Shown: one piece after another, positions 17,155 to 26,645 of the stretch | How positions within the stretch are numbered: the stretch's first letter is position 1 | How the letters are laid out: every line of letters begins with the position of its first letter | NCBI GenBank assembly: GCA_964472785.1 | Contig: CAYYMH010000008.1 | Location: 53,322-117,321 of the forward strand | Reading direction: 5' to 3' | Length of the DNA stretch: 64,000 nucleotides | From: CAYYMH01 sp964472785 | GTDB taxonomy: Bacteria; Zhuqueibacterota; Zhuqueibacteria; Thermofontimicrobiales; Thermofontimicrobiaceae | Position numbers and translations under genes: made by a program | The notes under the pieces: generated by a model | Told to the model about the DNA's origin: nothing | What the model saw: only the letters and a program-made list of their open reading frames with translations | Databases searched by the model: none

Positions 17155-17883
17155 CTAATATTTCCTCCTTTCCAGTGATTTTGCGTTCAAATAGAGGAAT
17201 AGTGCAGTAAATGATAGAAAATAGACAATACTTTTTACATCAATCACACCCCGTTCAATGTCATTAAAATGCCGGGTGACGCCGACGTAGCTGTAGAGAA
17301 AATCTCCCAATCCGGGAATCCAGCCATCTATCACCATGGGTACATATTGCCAGCCGATGAGGGCTAAAAATCCGCAGGATAAACTGGTGATGATTAATGA
17401 AACAATCTGATCCGAGAAAAACCCGGAGATAAAAATTCCCACAGATAAGAAGAAACCTCCCAACAGAATAGCGCCAAAATATCCGCCAATGATCGGTCCG
17501 AAATCCGGTTTTCCCAAAATGACCAGTAAGATAGGAATGGCCAATGTTCCAGATAGTGCCACCAAATAAAAAGCAAAGCTGGCAAAAAATTTGCCTAACA
17601 CGATGCTTTCGGTTTTCATCGGCAGAGTTAATAACAGTTCATCAGTCCCCAATTTTTTTTCTTCCGACCACAAGCGCATCGAAATTGCGGGGATAAATAT
17701 CAACCCCAGCGTCAGCGGAAGCTGTGAAAAAAACGCTCGCATGTCTGCGTTACCAAAGAAAAAGAAATGGAACATATACAGCCCGGAATTTAGCAAAATA
17801 AATATCACGCTAAAGACATAGGCAATTGGTGAGTAGAAATAGGCTTTGAATTCTCGATTAAAAACAATCTTTATGTCGTTCAT
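17155..17883 (-). CDS. ABC-2 type transporter permease (GldF-like)
   Basis: A 242-residue protein with about six hydrophobic helices and the ABC-2 permease hallmark FNREFKAYFYSPIAYVF at the N-terminus. A second family motif is RLWSEEKKLGTDELLLTLPM (about 65-84). It pairs with the ATPase gene upstream, with which it overlaps by four bases (ATGA), and with the GldG-like gene that follows with no gap. It is probably the membrane part of the exporter; the substrate is unknown. Confidence 0.87.
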   Translation of the reverse strand: MNDIKIVFNREFKAYFYSPIAYVFSVIFILLNSGLYMFHFFFFGNADMRAFFSQLPLTLGLIFIPAISMRLWSEEKKLGTDELLLTLPMKTESIVLGKFFASFAFYLVALSGTLAIPILLVILGKPDFGPIIGGYFGAILLGGFFLSVGIFISGFFSDQIVSLIITSLSCGFLALIGWQYVPMVIDGWIPGLGDFLYSYVGVTRHFNDIERGVIDVKSIVYFLSFTALFLYLNAKSLERRKY

Positions 17884-18878
17884 TCAGCACCTCCTTCCAC
17901 TTCGGTTGCTGAAGTTTCTTTCACTTCTTTTTTACTTTCTGATTTTGCATTTGAGGTTGTCAGTCGGATGAACGAATCTTCCAGCGATAACTTTTCAGGA
18001 ACAAACTCAACCACGTCCCACTTCTGATCTCTGACAAGCTCATTCAGTTTTTCGACCAGATTAACTTTGAAGGGCGCATAAACATGACAGCCGACAACAC
18101 CCCGCGGTACATTGCTGTCATATTCAACTTCTTCAATGTCGGGAATCGATTTAATTGCAGCCTGAAAATCTTTCTTGGTCGATTTGACTGCAATATACAT
18201 GGAATTTCGGCGAGTTACTTTCTGGCGAAGTTGTTCGAAACTGCCGTCACCGACAAGCCGTCCTTCGTTGATGACCAAAATCCGGTCGGCGATAGTGGCA
18301 ACTTCCGGGAGAATGTGTGTGCTCAAAATGATCGTTTTTTCGTGGGCAAGTTCACGAATTAAATTTCTGATACCGATGATCTGTATTGGATCTAAACCGG
18401 ACGTCGGTTCATCCAAAATCAACACATCCGGATCATGAATCAGTGCCTGTGCTAAACAGGTGCGCTGTTTGTAACCCTTGGAGAGGACACTGATTTTTCG
18501 GTTTAATACATTGTCCAAACCGCAGGCATCGACCACCCAATCAAACCTTTGTTTGAATGTTCCGTTCAAATGGCGAGCAGCTCCGATGAATTCCAGATAT
18601 TCTCTCACGAGCATATCTGCATAGAGAGGTACGGATTCGGGCAGATATCCGATCAGCTTTTGGACATTGTACGGGTCTTCGATCACGTCATAATCACCAA
18701 CCACTGCTTTGCCCGATGTCGGCGCAGTGTAGGTGGTAATGACCTTCATTGCGGTTGATTTTCCCGCACCATTCGGCCCGACGAATCCAATAATCTCTCC
18801 CTTTTGAACAGAAAAGCTCACGTCAGTAAGTGCTTTGGTGAGACCATAATTTTTGGATACGTTCTTAAATTCAATCAT
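17880..18878 (-). CDS. ABC transporter ATP-binding protein (GldA-like)
   Basis: A 332-residue ABC ATPase with Walker A GPNGAGKST (about 34-42), signature LSKGYKQR, Walker B VLILDEPTSGLDP and H-loop LSTHIL. After about residue 225 a regulatory tail follows, ending in a charged low-complexity stretch (SKKEVKETSATEVEGGAE). It is the first gene of the operon ATPase-permease-GldG-like-DUF4340. The signature Gly-Gly is replaced by Lys-Gly (LSKGYKQR), as is usual in this ABC-2 subgroup. Confidence 0.9.
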   Translation of the reverse strand: MIEFKNVSKNYGLTKALTDVSFSVQKGEIIGFVGPNGAGKSTAMKVITTYTAPTSGKAVVGDYDVIEDPYNVQKLIGYLPESVPLYADMLVREYLEFIGAARHLNGTFKQRFDWVVDACGLDNVLNRKISVLSKGYKQRTCLAQALIHDPDVLILDEPTSGLDPIQIIGIRNLIRELAHEKTIILSTHILPEVATIADRILVINEGRLVGDGSFEQLRQKVTRRNSMYIAVKSTKKDFQAAIKSIPDIEEVEYDSNVPRGVVGCHVYAPFKVNLVEKLNELVRDQKWDVVEFVPEKLSLEDSFIRLTTSNAKSESKKEVKETSATEVEGGAE

Positions 18879-19440
18879 AACCCTTCCTCTTGTTAGGATT
18901 CAAAGTTATTGTTTCAATAATTAATTTTTTTGTGAATTAAAAGAAGTCAATCATAAGCAACATAAAATTATGTTTAAGAATTTTTATATCAAAAAAGAAG
19001 TATAAACTAAAAAAATATGAAATCAGTTGAAACGGTTTTGTATTGCCGTCTGTCCTCAAAAAAAAGTGAATGGATATTCTCGATATACCTATAATCAAAA
19101 TATCAGGTTGAAAACCTCCTTCAATTTATTATAAATTAATAAATAAAAGACTGCAATATTTATTTAAAATTATCAAATGTTATAACGAACAAAGGAACAA
19201 TCAAGTTCCAATCACTTTAATAATTTTGTGCGTTTTTTTCCATTCATTACTAACAATTTTTATGGTATGACAGATATTGATTCTACAAGTTCAATTATAC
19301 TGTGTCAGAAAGTGCTTGCAATTTTATTCTGATTTAATTATTTTATATTTTTAAATTTATTTGAATTTTATGAATATTTCCGCATCTGACTGGATTAATT
19401 CATTCTTCTGTTAAAATAGACATTTATTTTTAGGACAATT
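18879..19440. other. Divergent intergenic region, very AT-rich
   Basis: About 560 bases between the Gld-like operon and the Ig-like lipoprotein gene. No gene, hairpin or repeat is convincing. A weak plus-strand promoter candidate is TTGCAA (19316-19321) followed 17 bases later by TATTTT, about 100 bases before the lipoprotein start. Confidence 0.45.
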
Positions 19441-21132
19441 ATGGTGCAAAAGACATTAGTCCCGATTTATTTAACTATATTTATTATTTTCGTTTTTGCG
19501 TGCGCAAAGCAGATGCCGCCGCGAGGTGGTCCTGTTGATCGAACACCACCCACGATTAAAGAAATCATACCGACACCAGGCCAAACAAATGTTGCTTTAG
19601 ACACTAAAATCGAAATTGTTTTTAGCGAGCGCATGCAGCCAAACACAGTTGAAGAAGCGATCTTTATTTCTCCCTGGCCTTCGGAGGTCATCGAATTTGA
19701 TTGGGGCGGCAAAAAGTTGAAAATAAAATTTTCTGATAATTTAAAGAGAAACAGAACCTACGTGCTGACAATTGGCGCCAGGTCCAGTGATCTGCGGAAT
19801 AATCGAATGGAGGATTCGTATTCAATCGCTTTTTCTACAGGTGATATTATTGATCAGGGAGAAATTACTGGCAGGGTTTACAATAAAGCGGATGTTGAAG
19901 GAACGCTGGTTTGCGCGTACGATTTACAGGTTAATGCAGCGCCTGATCCCACAGAAATTTTAGCGGATTATTACACGCAATGTAATGCAGAGGGCAATTA
20001 CAATTTGGCTTATGTAGCCCCCGGACATTATCGGCTTTTTGCCATTGATGATAAAGACTTTAACAGGAAATATACAAAGGGAATTGATGCAATTGGTATT
20101 ACGAATTCGGACGTCACATTGATTTCAGAAGAAAACACGGTCAATGATGTTCATTTTATGCTGACTGTCGAAGACACGGCGGCGCCGGTTTTAAAATCAG
20201 CATATTCAATTGATAAAAATAAAATTGAAATTCGGTTTAGTGAAAAAATGGATAGTTTCGAAAATGAAAAACCGGATAAATACTTTTCGATTTCGCCGGA
20301 AGAGGATTCCTTAACTAAATTAAAAATATTGTCCTGTTATCAGAACCTGCGGGATAAGTCCCAAATGCTTCTGATGACTGAAGATCAAGCTGATATTCCT
20401 TACATTTTGACAGCAGATAATCTATTTGATATTTCCGGCAATTCTCTGGATACCGCTTACAATTCAATTGTTTTCAACGGCTCTGCGATTCCCGATACGA
20501 TGGAACCTGTGCTCATTTATCAATCCATCATAGACAGTTCCACGGCAATCTGCCCGGATACAACGATTCAATTTATGTTTTCCGAACCTGTAAAGCAGGA
20601 ACTATTGGCAGATAACGTTGTTTTTAGACGAGCAAACGCGGAAAAAATAAACGGAACTATAATCTGGAATAATCCGGCAGCATTCACATTTACTCCGTAC
20701 AGTGCGCTCCAATATTTCACCGGTTACCAAATCACTGCAATGGTTGATTCGATCCAGGACTTAGCAGGGAATAGTTTAAAAGACAGTCTATTTTCAGTCT
20801 ATTTTAAAACACAGAGTGAGGATACGCTTTCTGCAATTAGCGGACAGTTGATCGATCAGGATTCAACAGCAAGTGGTAACATTTATTTAACAGCAAAAAG
20901 CGCTGGTCATTTTTATCATACCATGATTGAAAAACCGGGACAATATTCATTCGATGATATTTTATCAGGAATTTATACGATTCAGGCGTTTCGGGATGCG
21001 GACAGTAATGGCGTTTACAGCTACGGTCAGACGATACCTTTTCAGCCTGCGGAACGATTTGTGTTTTATCCCGATTCGATCAAATTGCGTTCCGGCTGGC
21101 CTAACGAGGGAAATGATATAATCTTAAAATAA
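19441..21132 (+). CDS. Lipoprotein with bacterial Ig-like (Big_5/SbsA-type) domains
   Basis: The 563-residue protein has a lipoprotein signal ending IIFVFAC (Cys21), then the FCB-typical PPRGGPVDRTPPTIKEIIP stretch. At least two, perhaps three, SbsA/Big_5-like domains follow (about 38-130, 245-345, 350-455), each with an IEIVFSERM- or IQFMFSEPV-type strand. A C-terminal beta-sandwich (about 465-563) contains IYTIQAFRDADSNGVYSYGQ. Such proteins are exposed or periplasmic lipoproteins; some Bacteroidetes homologues lie near gliding or envelope genes. The gene stops 32 bases before lysA and may be co-transcribed with it. Confidence 0.82.
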   Translation: MVQKTLVPIYLTIFIIFVFACAKQMPPRGGPVDRTPPTIKEIIPTPGQTNVALDTKIEIVFSERMQPNTVEEAIFISPWPSEVIEFDWGGKKLKIKFSDNLKRNRTYVLTIGARSSDLRNNRMEDSYSIAFSTGDIIDQGEITGRVYNKADVEGTLVCAYDLQVNAAPDPTEILADYYTQCNAEGNYNLAYVAPGHYRLFAIDDKDFNRKYTKGIDAIGITNSDVTLISEENTVNDVHFMLTVEDTAAPVLKSAYSIDKNKIEIRFSEKMDSFENEKPDKYFSISPEEDSLTKLKILSCYQNLRDKSQMLLMTEDQADIPYILTADNLFDISGNSLDTAYNSIVFNGSAIPDTMEPVLIYQSIIDSSTAICPDTTIQFMFSEPVKQELLADNVVFRRANAEKINGTIIWNNPAAFTFTPYSALQYFTGYQITAMVDSIQDLAGNSLKDSLFSVYFKTQSEDTLSAISGQLIDQDSTASGNIYLTAKSAGHFYHTMIEKPGQYSFDDILSGIYTIQAFRDADSNGVYSYGQTIPFQPAERFVFYPDSIKLRSGWPNEGNDIILK

Positions 21133-21164
21133 TCAAAAAATATTTAATCAAAATCGGAGTTATC

Positions 21165-22421
21165 ATGAACAGATTTCAGTACCAGAATGATGAGTTAATG
21201 TGCGAACAGGTGAGGATTGAAGAACTTGCAGAAAAGTATGGAACACCGCTGTACGTTTACAGCAAAAATATGATGATTGATAATTTTAAGGCTTATGATG
21301 AGGCGTTCTCCGGTGTGAACCACACCATTTGTTATGCGATGAAAGCAAATTCAAATATGGAAATTTTGAAGCTAATGGCATCATTGGGAAGCGGTGGCGA
21401 CGTCGTGTCTGGTGGTGAACTTTTTTTGGCACAAAAAGCCGGCATTCCCGCAGGAAAAATTGTTTATGCCAGCGTGGGAAAATCGGATGAAGAAATCAAA
21501 TATGCCCTGGAAAGCGGCATTATGGCGTTCAACGTCGAGTCTGAACCCGAGCTAAAAGTGATCAATCAGATCGCCGTTGAAATCGGCAAAAAAGCGCCGG
21601 TGGCGATTCGTCTTAATCCGGATATCGATGTGCATGGTCATCCCTATATTTCCACGGGGAAGTCAATCAATAAATTCGGTATTGATATAAATAGTGCTCT
21701 TGATGTTTTTAATAAAGCCAAGAAAATGGAGGGAATTAAGATTGTTGGAGTGCATTCCCATATCGGATCGCAAATTTTGAATCTGGACTATTTTGATGCG
21801 GCTGCTAAAAAACTTTATGATTTTATCACTGACTTAGGAAAAAACGGAATTGACGTGGAGCATGTCGATATTGGCGGTGGATTGGGCGTTCACTATCCGG
21901 GATTGCTGCAGGAATCCGCAACGAAAAAAGCTGAAGAGGTGCCCACACCGGCACAGTTAGCTGAAAAAATTATCAACGTCCTCAAACCGTTAAATATCGA
22001 AATTCTATTTGAGCCTGGCAGATCAATGGTTGGAGAAACCGGTACCTTGATAACGAAAGTTCTTTACGTCAAGCGCGCGCGGGACAGTAAATTTATCGTT
22101 GTTGACGCGGGGATGAATGACCTGATCCGTCCCAGTCTGTATGAAGCGTATCACCAAATTGTACCATTGAAAAAGCGAGACGGAGCTATTGAAGCCGCTG
22201 ATGTCGTGGGACCGATTTGCGAAACAGGTGATTTTTTAGCCAAAAACCGTGAATTACCTGATGTTAAGCGCGATGATTTTCTGTCAGTGCTTACTGCTGG
22301 CGCTTACGGTTACTCGCTGGCGAGCAATTACAATTCCCGCCCGCGTCCGGCGGAAGTCTGGGTGAACAATGACAAACACGAAATCATTCGCGAAAGAGAG
22401 AAAATTGAAGATTTGATGTAA
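21165..22421 (+). CDS. lysA: Diaminopimelate decarboxylase
   Basis: The 418-residue PLP enzyme converts meso-diaminopimelate to L-lysine in the last step of lysine synthesis. Visible features are the PLP lysine K60 in CYAMKANSN, GGDVVSGGEL, the HSHIGSQI and DIGGGLGVHYPG segments, EPGRSMVGETG (phosphate/PLP region), CETGDFLAKNR with the active-site Cys, and AGAYGYSLASNYNSRPRP. The length is typical. It follows the Ig-like lipoprotein by 32 bases. dapF, the preceding pathway enzyme, lies 670 bases further on with repeats in between. Confidence 0.97.
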   Translation: MNRFQYQNDELMCEQVRIEELAEKYGTPLYVYSKNMMIDNFKAYDEAFSGVNHTICYAMKANSNMEILKLMASLGSGGDVVSGGELFLAQKAGIPAGKIVYASVGKSDEEIKYALESGIMAFNVESEPELKVINQIAVEIGKKAPVAIRLNPDIDVHGHPYISTGKSINKFGIDINSALDVFNKAKKMEGIKIVGVHSHIGSQILNLDYFDAAAKKLYDFITDLGKNGIDVEHVDIGGGLGVHYPGLLQESATKKAEEVPTPAQLAEKIINVLKPLNIEILFEPGRSMVGETGTLITKVLYVKRARDSKFIVVDAGMNDLIRPSLYEAYHQIVPLKKRDGAIEAADVVGPICETGDFLAKNRELPDVKRDDFLSVLTAGAYGYSLASNYNSRPRPAEVWVNNDKHEIIREREKIEDLM

Positions 22422-22428
22422 AGATTGT

Positions 22429-22454
22429 GGTGCCATCTTTTTTGGGATGGTACC
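22429..22454 (+). terminator. Hairpin after lysA
   Basis: The arms GGTGCCATC and GATGGTACC (one wobble) flank a T-rich 8-base loop eight bases after the lysA stop. It lacks a proper downstream T run, so it may be a processing or weak termination structure. Confidence 0.45.
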
Positions 22455-22728
22455 TTACATTTGTATTGTTGATCAAAAACGATTTTTGAAATAGTAAATT
22501 AATACCGCTATCTTATAATATGGATGACCAATAAAAAATATTAGCTTCAAATAAAAGGATTTTTGCGATGTAGGGGACGTTCACGGACGTCCCTTACGGT
22601 CTAAATATAAAAAAAACAAAAAAACCAATAATTCAACTAGTCATTCATATTTATAATAGTGCACAATCTTCATGATTTGTTGTTTGCTATTGAGATTTAA
22701 AAGTATCCACTCAATATTTTATGGCAAT

Positions 22729-22761
22729 ACCCTTTCAAAGGTTTTGAACCTTTGAAAGGGT
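22729..22761. repeat. Perfect 15-bp inverted repeat with 3-base loop
   Basis: The arms ACCCTTTCAAAGGTT and AACCTTTGAAAGGGT are exactly complementary around TTG. No T run follows on either strand, so it is not a typical terminator. It may be a mobile palindromic element or a protein-binding site. Confidence 0.7.
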
Positions 22762-22887
22762 GCATGTTCACCATCTGTTTTTGAATGGATACATTTAAAA
22801 TTTATATTGATCTCCGGAACAATTTGAACAAAATTCAATATTCAACCCCTCGTTGTTCTATTGGGGAAAAGCTTGTTTTTTTAATAC

Positions 22888-22953
22888 AATCCCGGAGGGA
22901 TTGAATATTTGTAGTAATTTTTATAGATGAAAATTAAAAACCCCGAAGGGATT
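22888..22953. repeat. Pair of CCCGGAGGGATT / CCCCGAAGGGATT short palindromes
   Basis: AATCCCGGAGGGATT at 22888-22902 is a perfect palindrome followed by GAATATTTGTAG. A related unit, ACCCCGAAGGGATT, lies at about 22940-22953. From memory, similar units are scattered between genes in Bacteroidetes-related genomes. No function can be given. Confidence 0.55.
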
Positions 22954-23091
22954 TAACATAGTTTCATATTATAGCGTGTCGCTACTGATAACAACAAATG
23001 CAAATAAAATCAATTAATGCAATTCGAAATCCGTGATAATCAGTATAAATCAATGGCTAAAAAAATATCGACCAGCAGGAATTGAAATACC

Positions 23092-23898
23092 ATGATTGAA
23101 TTCACCAAACTCTCAGGAACCGGTAACGACTTCATTTTATTCGACAATCGAAATAAAAGATACAGCGGAACAGAAAACGAATATTTCAAAAAAATTTGTC
23201 AAAGACGCGTGGCTGTCGGAGCAGATGGTATTTTACTGATTGAGAACAGCGAAAAATTCGATTTTTCATTAAGCTATTTTAATTCGGACGGTTCAGTCGG
23301 AGAAATGTGCGGTAATGGCGCCCGGTCGGCTGCCTATTTTGCTTTTATTGAGAAAATCGCTCCGGCGGACATGCGATTCGATGTCCTCGGCGTTCCATAT
23401 CAGGCAAAGATTGAAAATGATGGAGTAAGTTTATTCATGCCGCCACCCAAGGAAATCAAAGAGTATCCAGAGGCATTGGAGGACCCGGATTTCCAAGAAG
23501 GCGGTTATCTTAACGTGGGCGTACCTCACTATGTGTTGTTTGTCAAGGATGTGCAACGTGTGGATGTTGAGCAGGCGGGACGAAAATATCGTTTCCACAA
23601 AGCTTTCCAACCGTGGGGTACGAATACGAATTTTGTCCAACTCATTGATCAGGATACAATTAAAATCCGAACATATGAACGGGGCGTCGAAGAAGAGACT
23701 TTAGCCTGTGGTACCGGTACTATTTCCGCGGCAATTTTAGCGCACAAGCAAAAAGGGATTCAATTGCCGGTCAAAGTTCACGCGCTGGGAGGCATACTGA
23801 GAGTTAATTTTGCCGATGACCTCTCCAGAATTACACTGGAAGGTCAGGTTAAAATCACCTATCAGGGCGAATTGGATGAAACATTATACGGACTTTGA
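23092..23898 (+). CDS. dapF: Diaminopimelate epimerase
   Basis: The 268-residue enzyme interconverts LL- and meso-diaminopimelate for lysine and peptidoglycan synthesis. The two catalytic cysteines are visible: C73 in EMCGNGARS and C206 in LACGTGTIS. Other family blocks are FTKLSGTGNDFILFDN at the N-terminus, VAVGADGILLI, FNSDGSVGEMC and RTYERGVEEETL. The length is typical. It heads a run of five same-strand genes (cyclase, NYN protein, kinase, regulator); the cyclase starts 69 bases downstream. Confidence 0.97.
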   Translation: MIEFTKLSGTGNDFILFDNRNKRYSGTENEYFKKICQRRVAVGADGILLIENSEKFDFSLSYFNSDGSVGEMCGNGARSAAYFAFIEKIAPADMRFDVLGVPYQAKIENDGVSLFMPPPKEIKEYPEALEDPDFQEGGYLNVGVPHYVLFVKDVQRVDVEQAGRKYRFHKAFQPWGTNTNFVQLIDQDTIKIRTYERGVEEETLACGTGTISAAILAHKQKGIQLPVKVHALGGILRVNFADDLSRITLEGQVKITYQGELDETLYGL

Positions 23899-23967
23899 TC
23901 CGTTCAAACCTTGCACGAAGCAGAAATAATTTAATTCCACTTGAAATGTTGATTCAGGTTATCAGTT

Positions 23968-26145
23968 ATGAAAAAAAGTCTTTTGGAAAGAATACTAATC
24001 GGACTTATGTTAGGGATTTCAGCGGCGACTGTTGTTTTTATCATTACCGAATTACTTTTCCCCACGGTTTTCGACAATTTCGAAGCCCAAACATTGGATC
24101 AACGTTATACCCTCCGAATCCACAAATTGGAAAAGGCCCGAGCCGACGCGAAAATCGAAGATATTATCATCGTTGACATCGACAATCGAAGTTTAAATAA
24201 ATTAGGCCGGTTTCACCAATGGCCCCGGGATTATTACGCTGCACTGACAAACAAATTAGCCGATGCCGGTGCCATCGTTATTGGTTTTGATATTCTGTTT
24301 ATGGAACGCGATGTTGATCGGGCTACAGATAGTTTGTTTGTGGAGGCGACAGATTATGCGCAGAATGTTTCTCATGCTCTGTCCTTTTCGGAAGCGGAGC
24401 CGGATAAATTTTTATACAAAATGGAATCACCGCCCCCTGGCTTGGAATTCGAAAAATTTTCCTATCAATTCCCTCCGCCAATTCAGAACATATTCCCCAA
24501 ATCAGATCGATTCGATGGAAAATTTATCGAGCTTTACAACGCCTCCCAACAATTGGGTTTTGTCAATTTCCAACCGGACAACGACAGCGTGATCCGGAAG
24601 ATGCCTTTGTTTATGAATTTTGCAGACCGTCTTTACCCCTCGCTCCCGTTGGCAATGGTCTTTTATTTGTTCGATATTCAGCAGGATCAGATTCAAATTG
24701 ACCCCGGGAAGTCTGTCAAGCTCAATATCACATCTGAAAGCGGTTCTGAAACTGTAAACTTACCCATCGACCAGAAGGGAAATTTATTAATTAACTATTA
24801 CGGCACCTATCAAACCTTTCGTTATATTCCTTTCTACGATGTTTATGCAAACCGGGTCCCGGCTGAATTTTTTCAGGGAAAAATTGTATTGTTCGGCGCT
24901 ACTGCCGCTGGATTGTATGATATGCGTCCTGTACCGTTTCAGAAAGCATTCCCGGGTGTGGAAATTCACGCGAACATTCTTTACAATATTTTGAATCAGG
25001 ACTTTATCACTAAAACATCTGCTTTGCTCAATATCATCATTCTGTTCACGCTATGTATTTTGATCGGGATTTTTTCTTCATCCTTTAAAATGATTTATAA
25101 TATTCCCTTTTTATTGTTGGTGGCAGCAGGTTTTGTTTTTTACACCCATCATGCCTTTCAAAATCAAAATTTATGGATCGAAAATGTACAACCATTTATC
25201 GGCATCATGTTAAGTCAAGTGGCTGTACTGGGTTACAAATATTTCAATGAATTAAAAGATAAACGCCGCATCAAAGGCATGTTTCAAAATTACCTTTCGC
25301 CGACAGTTGTCAGTGAGCTGCTCAAAAAACCGGATATGTTGAAATTGGGCGGGGAGCGGAAAATCGCCACTGCCTTTTTTTCTGACATAAAAAACTTCAC
25401 CACATTTTCGGAAGACCTGCAACCGGAAGAATTAGTCATGGACTTGAATGAGTATCTTTCCGCGATGACCGAAATTGTGCTAAAATATGAGGGCTATTTA
25501 GATAAGTATGAGGGCGACGCCATTGTTGCCATTTTTGGCATTCCCATCAAACAATCGGATCATGCGCTCCGTTCCTGTAAAGCTGCCCTTGATATGCAAA
25601 AGAAATTAGTTGAATTGAGAAAAAAATGGAAAAGCGAAAAAAAGCCGCTTTTTGAAACACGGATCGGGATCAATTCCGGACCGATGATCGCGGGAAATAT
25701 TGGCGGTACAGACCGTTTTGATTATACTGTGATTGGTGACAGCGTGAATTTAGCTTCCCGTCTTGAAGGCGCAAACAAAATGTACGGCACATCAATTATA
25801 ATTAGTGAAGAGAGTTATCGACAGGTGAAAAATGAATTGATTTGCCGGGAGCTTGATTTTCTTCGCGTCAAAGGAAAAACGAAACCTGTCCGGGTTTATG
25901 AATTATTAGGCAGAAAAGGAGAAAAGTTCGACCCAAAATCGATACAGTGTTTGGGATATTTTGCAAAAGGTTTAAAAACATACCGAAAACGGGACTGGAT
26001 TCATGCGTACGATATTTTCCAAAAAGCATTATCCATTTGTCCGGATGATGGCCCGTCAAATGAATTCATTCGCCGCTGCAAAATATTTATCGAAAATCCC
26101 CGCCCTGATGACTGGGATGGTGTTTTTGAATTAAGAAGTAAATAA
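23968..26145 (+). CDS. CHASE2-domain class III nucleotide cyclase with C-terminal TPR-like tail
   Basis: The 725-residue membrane protein has an N-terminal helix (about 9-32), an extracytoplasmic CHASE2 sensor domain (about 35-340) and three hydrophobic helices (about 348-420). A class III adenylate/guanylate cyclase domain follows (about 455-635). Metal-binding aspartates lie in FFSDIKNFT (about 470) and YEGDAIVAIFG (about 514); DYTVIGDSVNLASRLEG is present. The last 80 residues (CLGYFAKGLKTYRKRDWIHA onward) look like TPR helices. It should convert an envelope signal into a cyclic nucleotide, probably cAMP. It is followed after 11 bases by the NYN gene. Confidence 0.92.
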   Translation: MKKSLLERILIGLMLGISAATVVFIITELLFPTVFDNFEAQTLDQRYTLRIHKLEKARADAKIEDIIIVDIDNRSLNKLGRFHQWPRDYYAALTNKLADAGAIVIGFDILFMERDVDRATDSLFVEATDYAQNVSHALSFSEAEPDKFLYKMESPPPGLEFEKFSYQFPPPIQNIFPKSDRFDGKFIELYNASQQLGFVNFQPDNDSVIRKMPLFMNFADRLYPSLPLAMVFYLFDIQQDQIQIDPGKSVKLNITSESGSETVNLPIDQKGNLLINYYGTYQTFRYIPFYDVYANRVPAEFFQGKIVLFGATAAGLYDMRPVPFQKAFPGVEIHANILYNILNQDFITKTSALLNIIILFTLCILIGIFSSSFKMIYNIPFLLLVAAGFVFYTHHAFQNQNLWIENVQPFIGIMLSQVAVLGYKYFNELKDKRRIKGMFQNYLSPTVVSELLKKPDMLKLGGERKIATAFFSDIKNFTTFSEDLQPEELVMDLNEYLSAMTEIVLKYEGYLDKYEGDAIVAIFGIPIKQSDHALRSCKAALDMQKKLVELRKKWKSEKKPLFETRIGINSGPMIAGNIGGTDRFDYTVIGDSVNLASRLEGANKMYGTSIIISEESYRQVKNELICRELDFLRVKGKTKPVRVYELLGRKGEKFDPKSIQCLGYFAKGLKTYRKRDWIHAYDIFQKALSICPDDGPSNEFIRRCKIFIENPRPDDWDGVFELRSK

Positions 26146-26156
26146 CAGGTCAAACG

Positions 26157-26645
26157 ATGAATCCCCAATATATTGTCGACGGATACAATTTTATTCATAA
26201 AATTCCCAGATTTGCGAAAGCATTGCGAGAAAGCCTGGAGCGTTCACGCAACGAATTAATCTTATTTATCCGTGGTTACCAATCTGCCAAGAAAATAAAT
26301 ATCACTCTCGTATTTGATGGCGCAGATGTCGGGATTGTAGATCCTGCTCATCAATCTTCATTGCGGCTTAAAATCTTTTACTCCAATTCTCCTGAAAAAG
26401 CTGATCCGCTGATAAAACGGTTGATCAAAAAAACGAAGAACAAGAAATCAGTTATTTTAGTTTCCGCAGATCAGGAGTTAGTGAATTACGCGAAAAACAT
26501 GGGCGCGACCAGTGTCTCACCCGCGTCGTTTTATTCGATTTTGAGTAAACACGAAGTCCATGATGAAATATATCAAAAATATAATCAACCCCTGTCTCAT
26601 GAAGAAATTGAGGAGTGGTTGAAAATATTTGGAGACGATTCATAG
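26157..26645 (+). CDS. NYN domain (YacP-like) putative ribonuclease
   Basis: The 162-residue protein has the PIN/NYN-like order of acidic residues: YIVDGYNFIHK (Asp near residue 6), ITLVFDGADVG (Asp near 58) and ILVSADQELVNYAK (Asp near 103). YacP/Rae1 of Bacillus is a ribosome-associated endoribonuclease with this fold, so a role in RNA cleavage is plausible but not shown. The gene is in the middle of the cyclase-kinase operon; its stop overlaps the GTG start of the kinase by one base. Confidence 0.8.
   Translation: MNPQYIVDGYNFIHKIPRFAKALRESLERSRNELILFIRGYQSAKKINITLVFDGADVGIVDPAHQSSLRLKIFYSNSPEKADPLIKRLIKKTKNKKSVILVSADQELVNYAKNMGATSVSPASFYSILSKHEVHDEIYQKYNQPLSHEEIEEWLKIFGDDS

Larger units (their letters stand above)
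22455..23091. other. Repeat-bearing intergenic spacer between lysA and dapF
   Basis: No gene is supported in this stretch. It holds a perfect 15-bp palindrome (22729-22761), two GGGATT-type short palindromes (22888-22953), and a small GACGT/ACGTC inverted repeat near 22567-22586. The dapF promoter must also lie here, but I cannot place it confidently. Confidence 0.55.

Noticed and set aside
22440..23091. Possible insertion-sequence remnant between lysA and dapF
   Set aside because: No transposase fragment, terminal inverted repeats of IS type or target-site duplication could be seen; only short palindromes are present.
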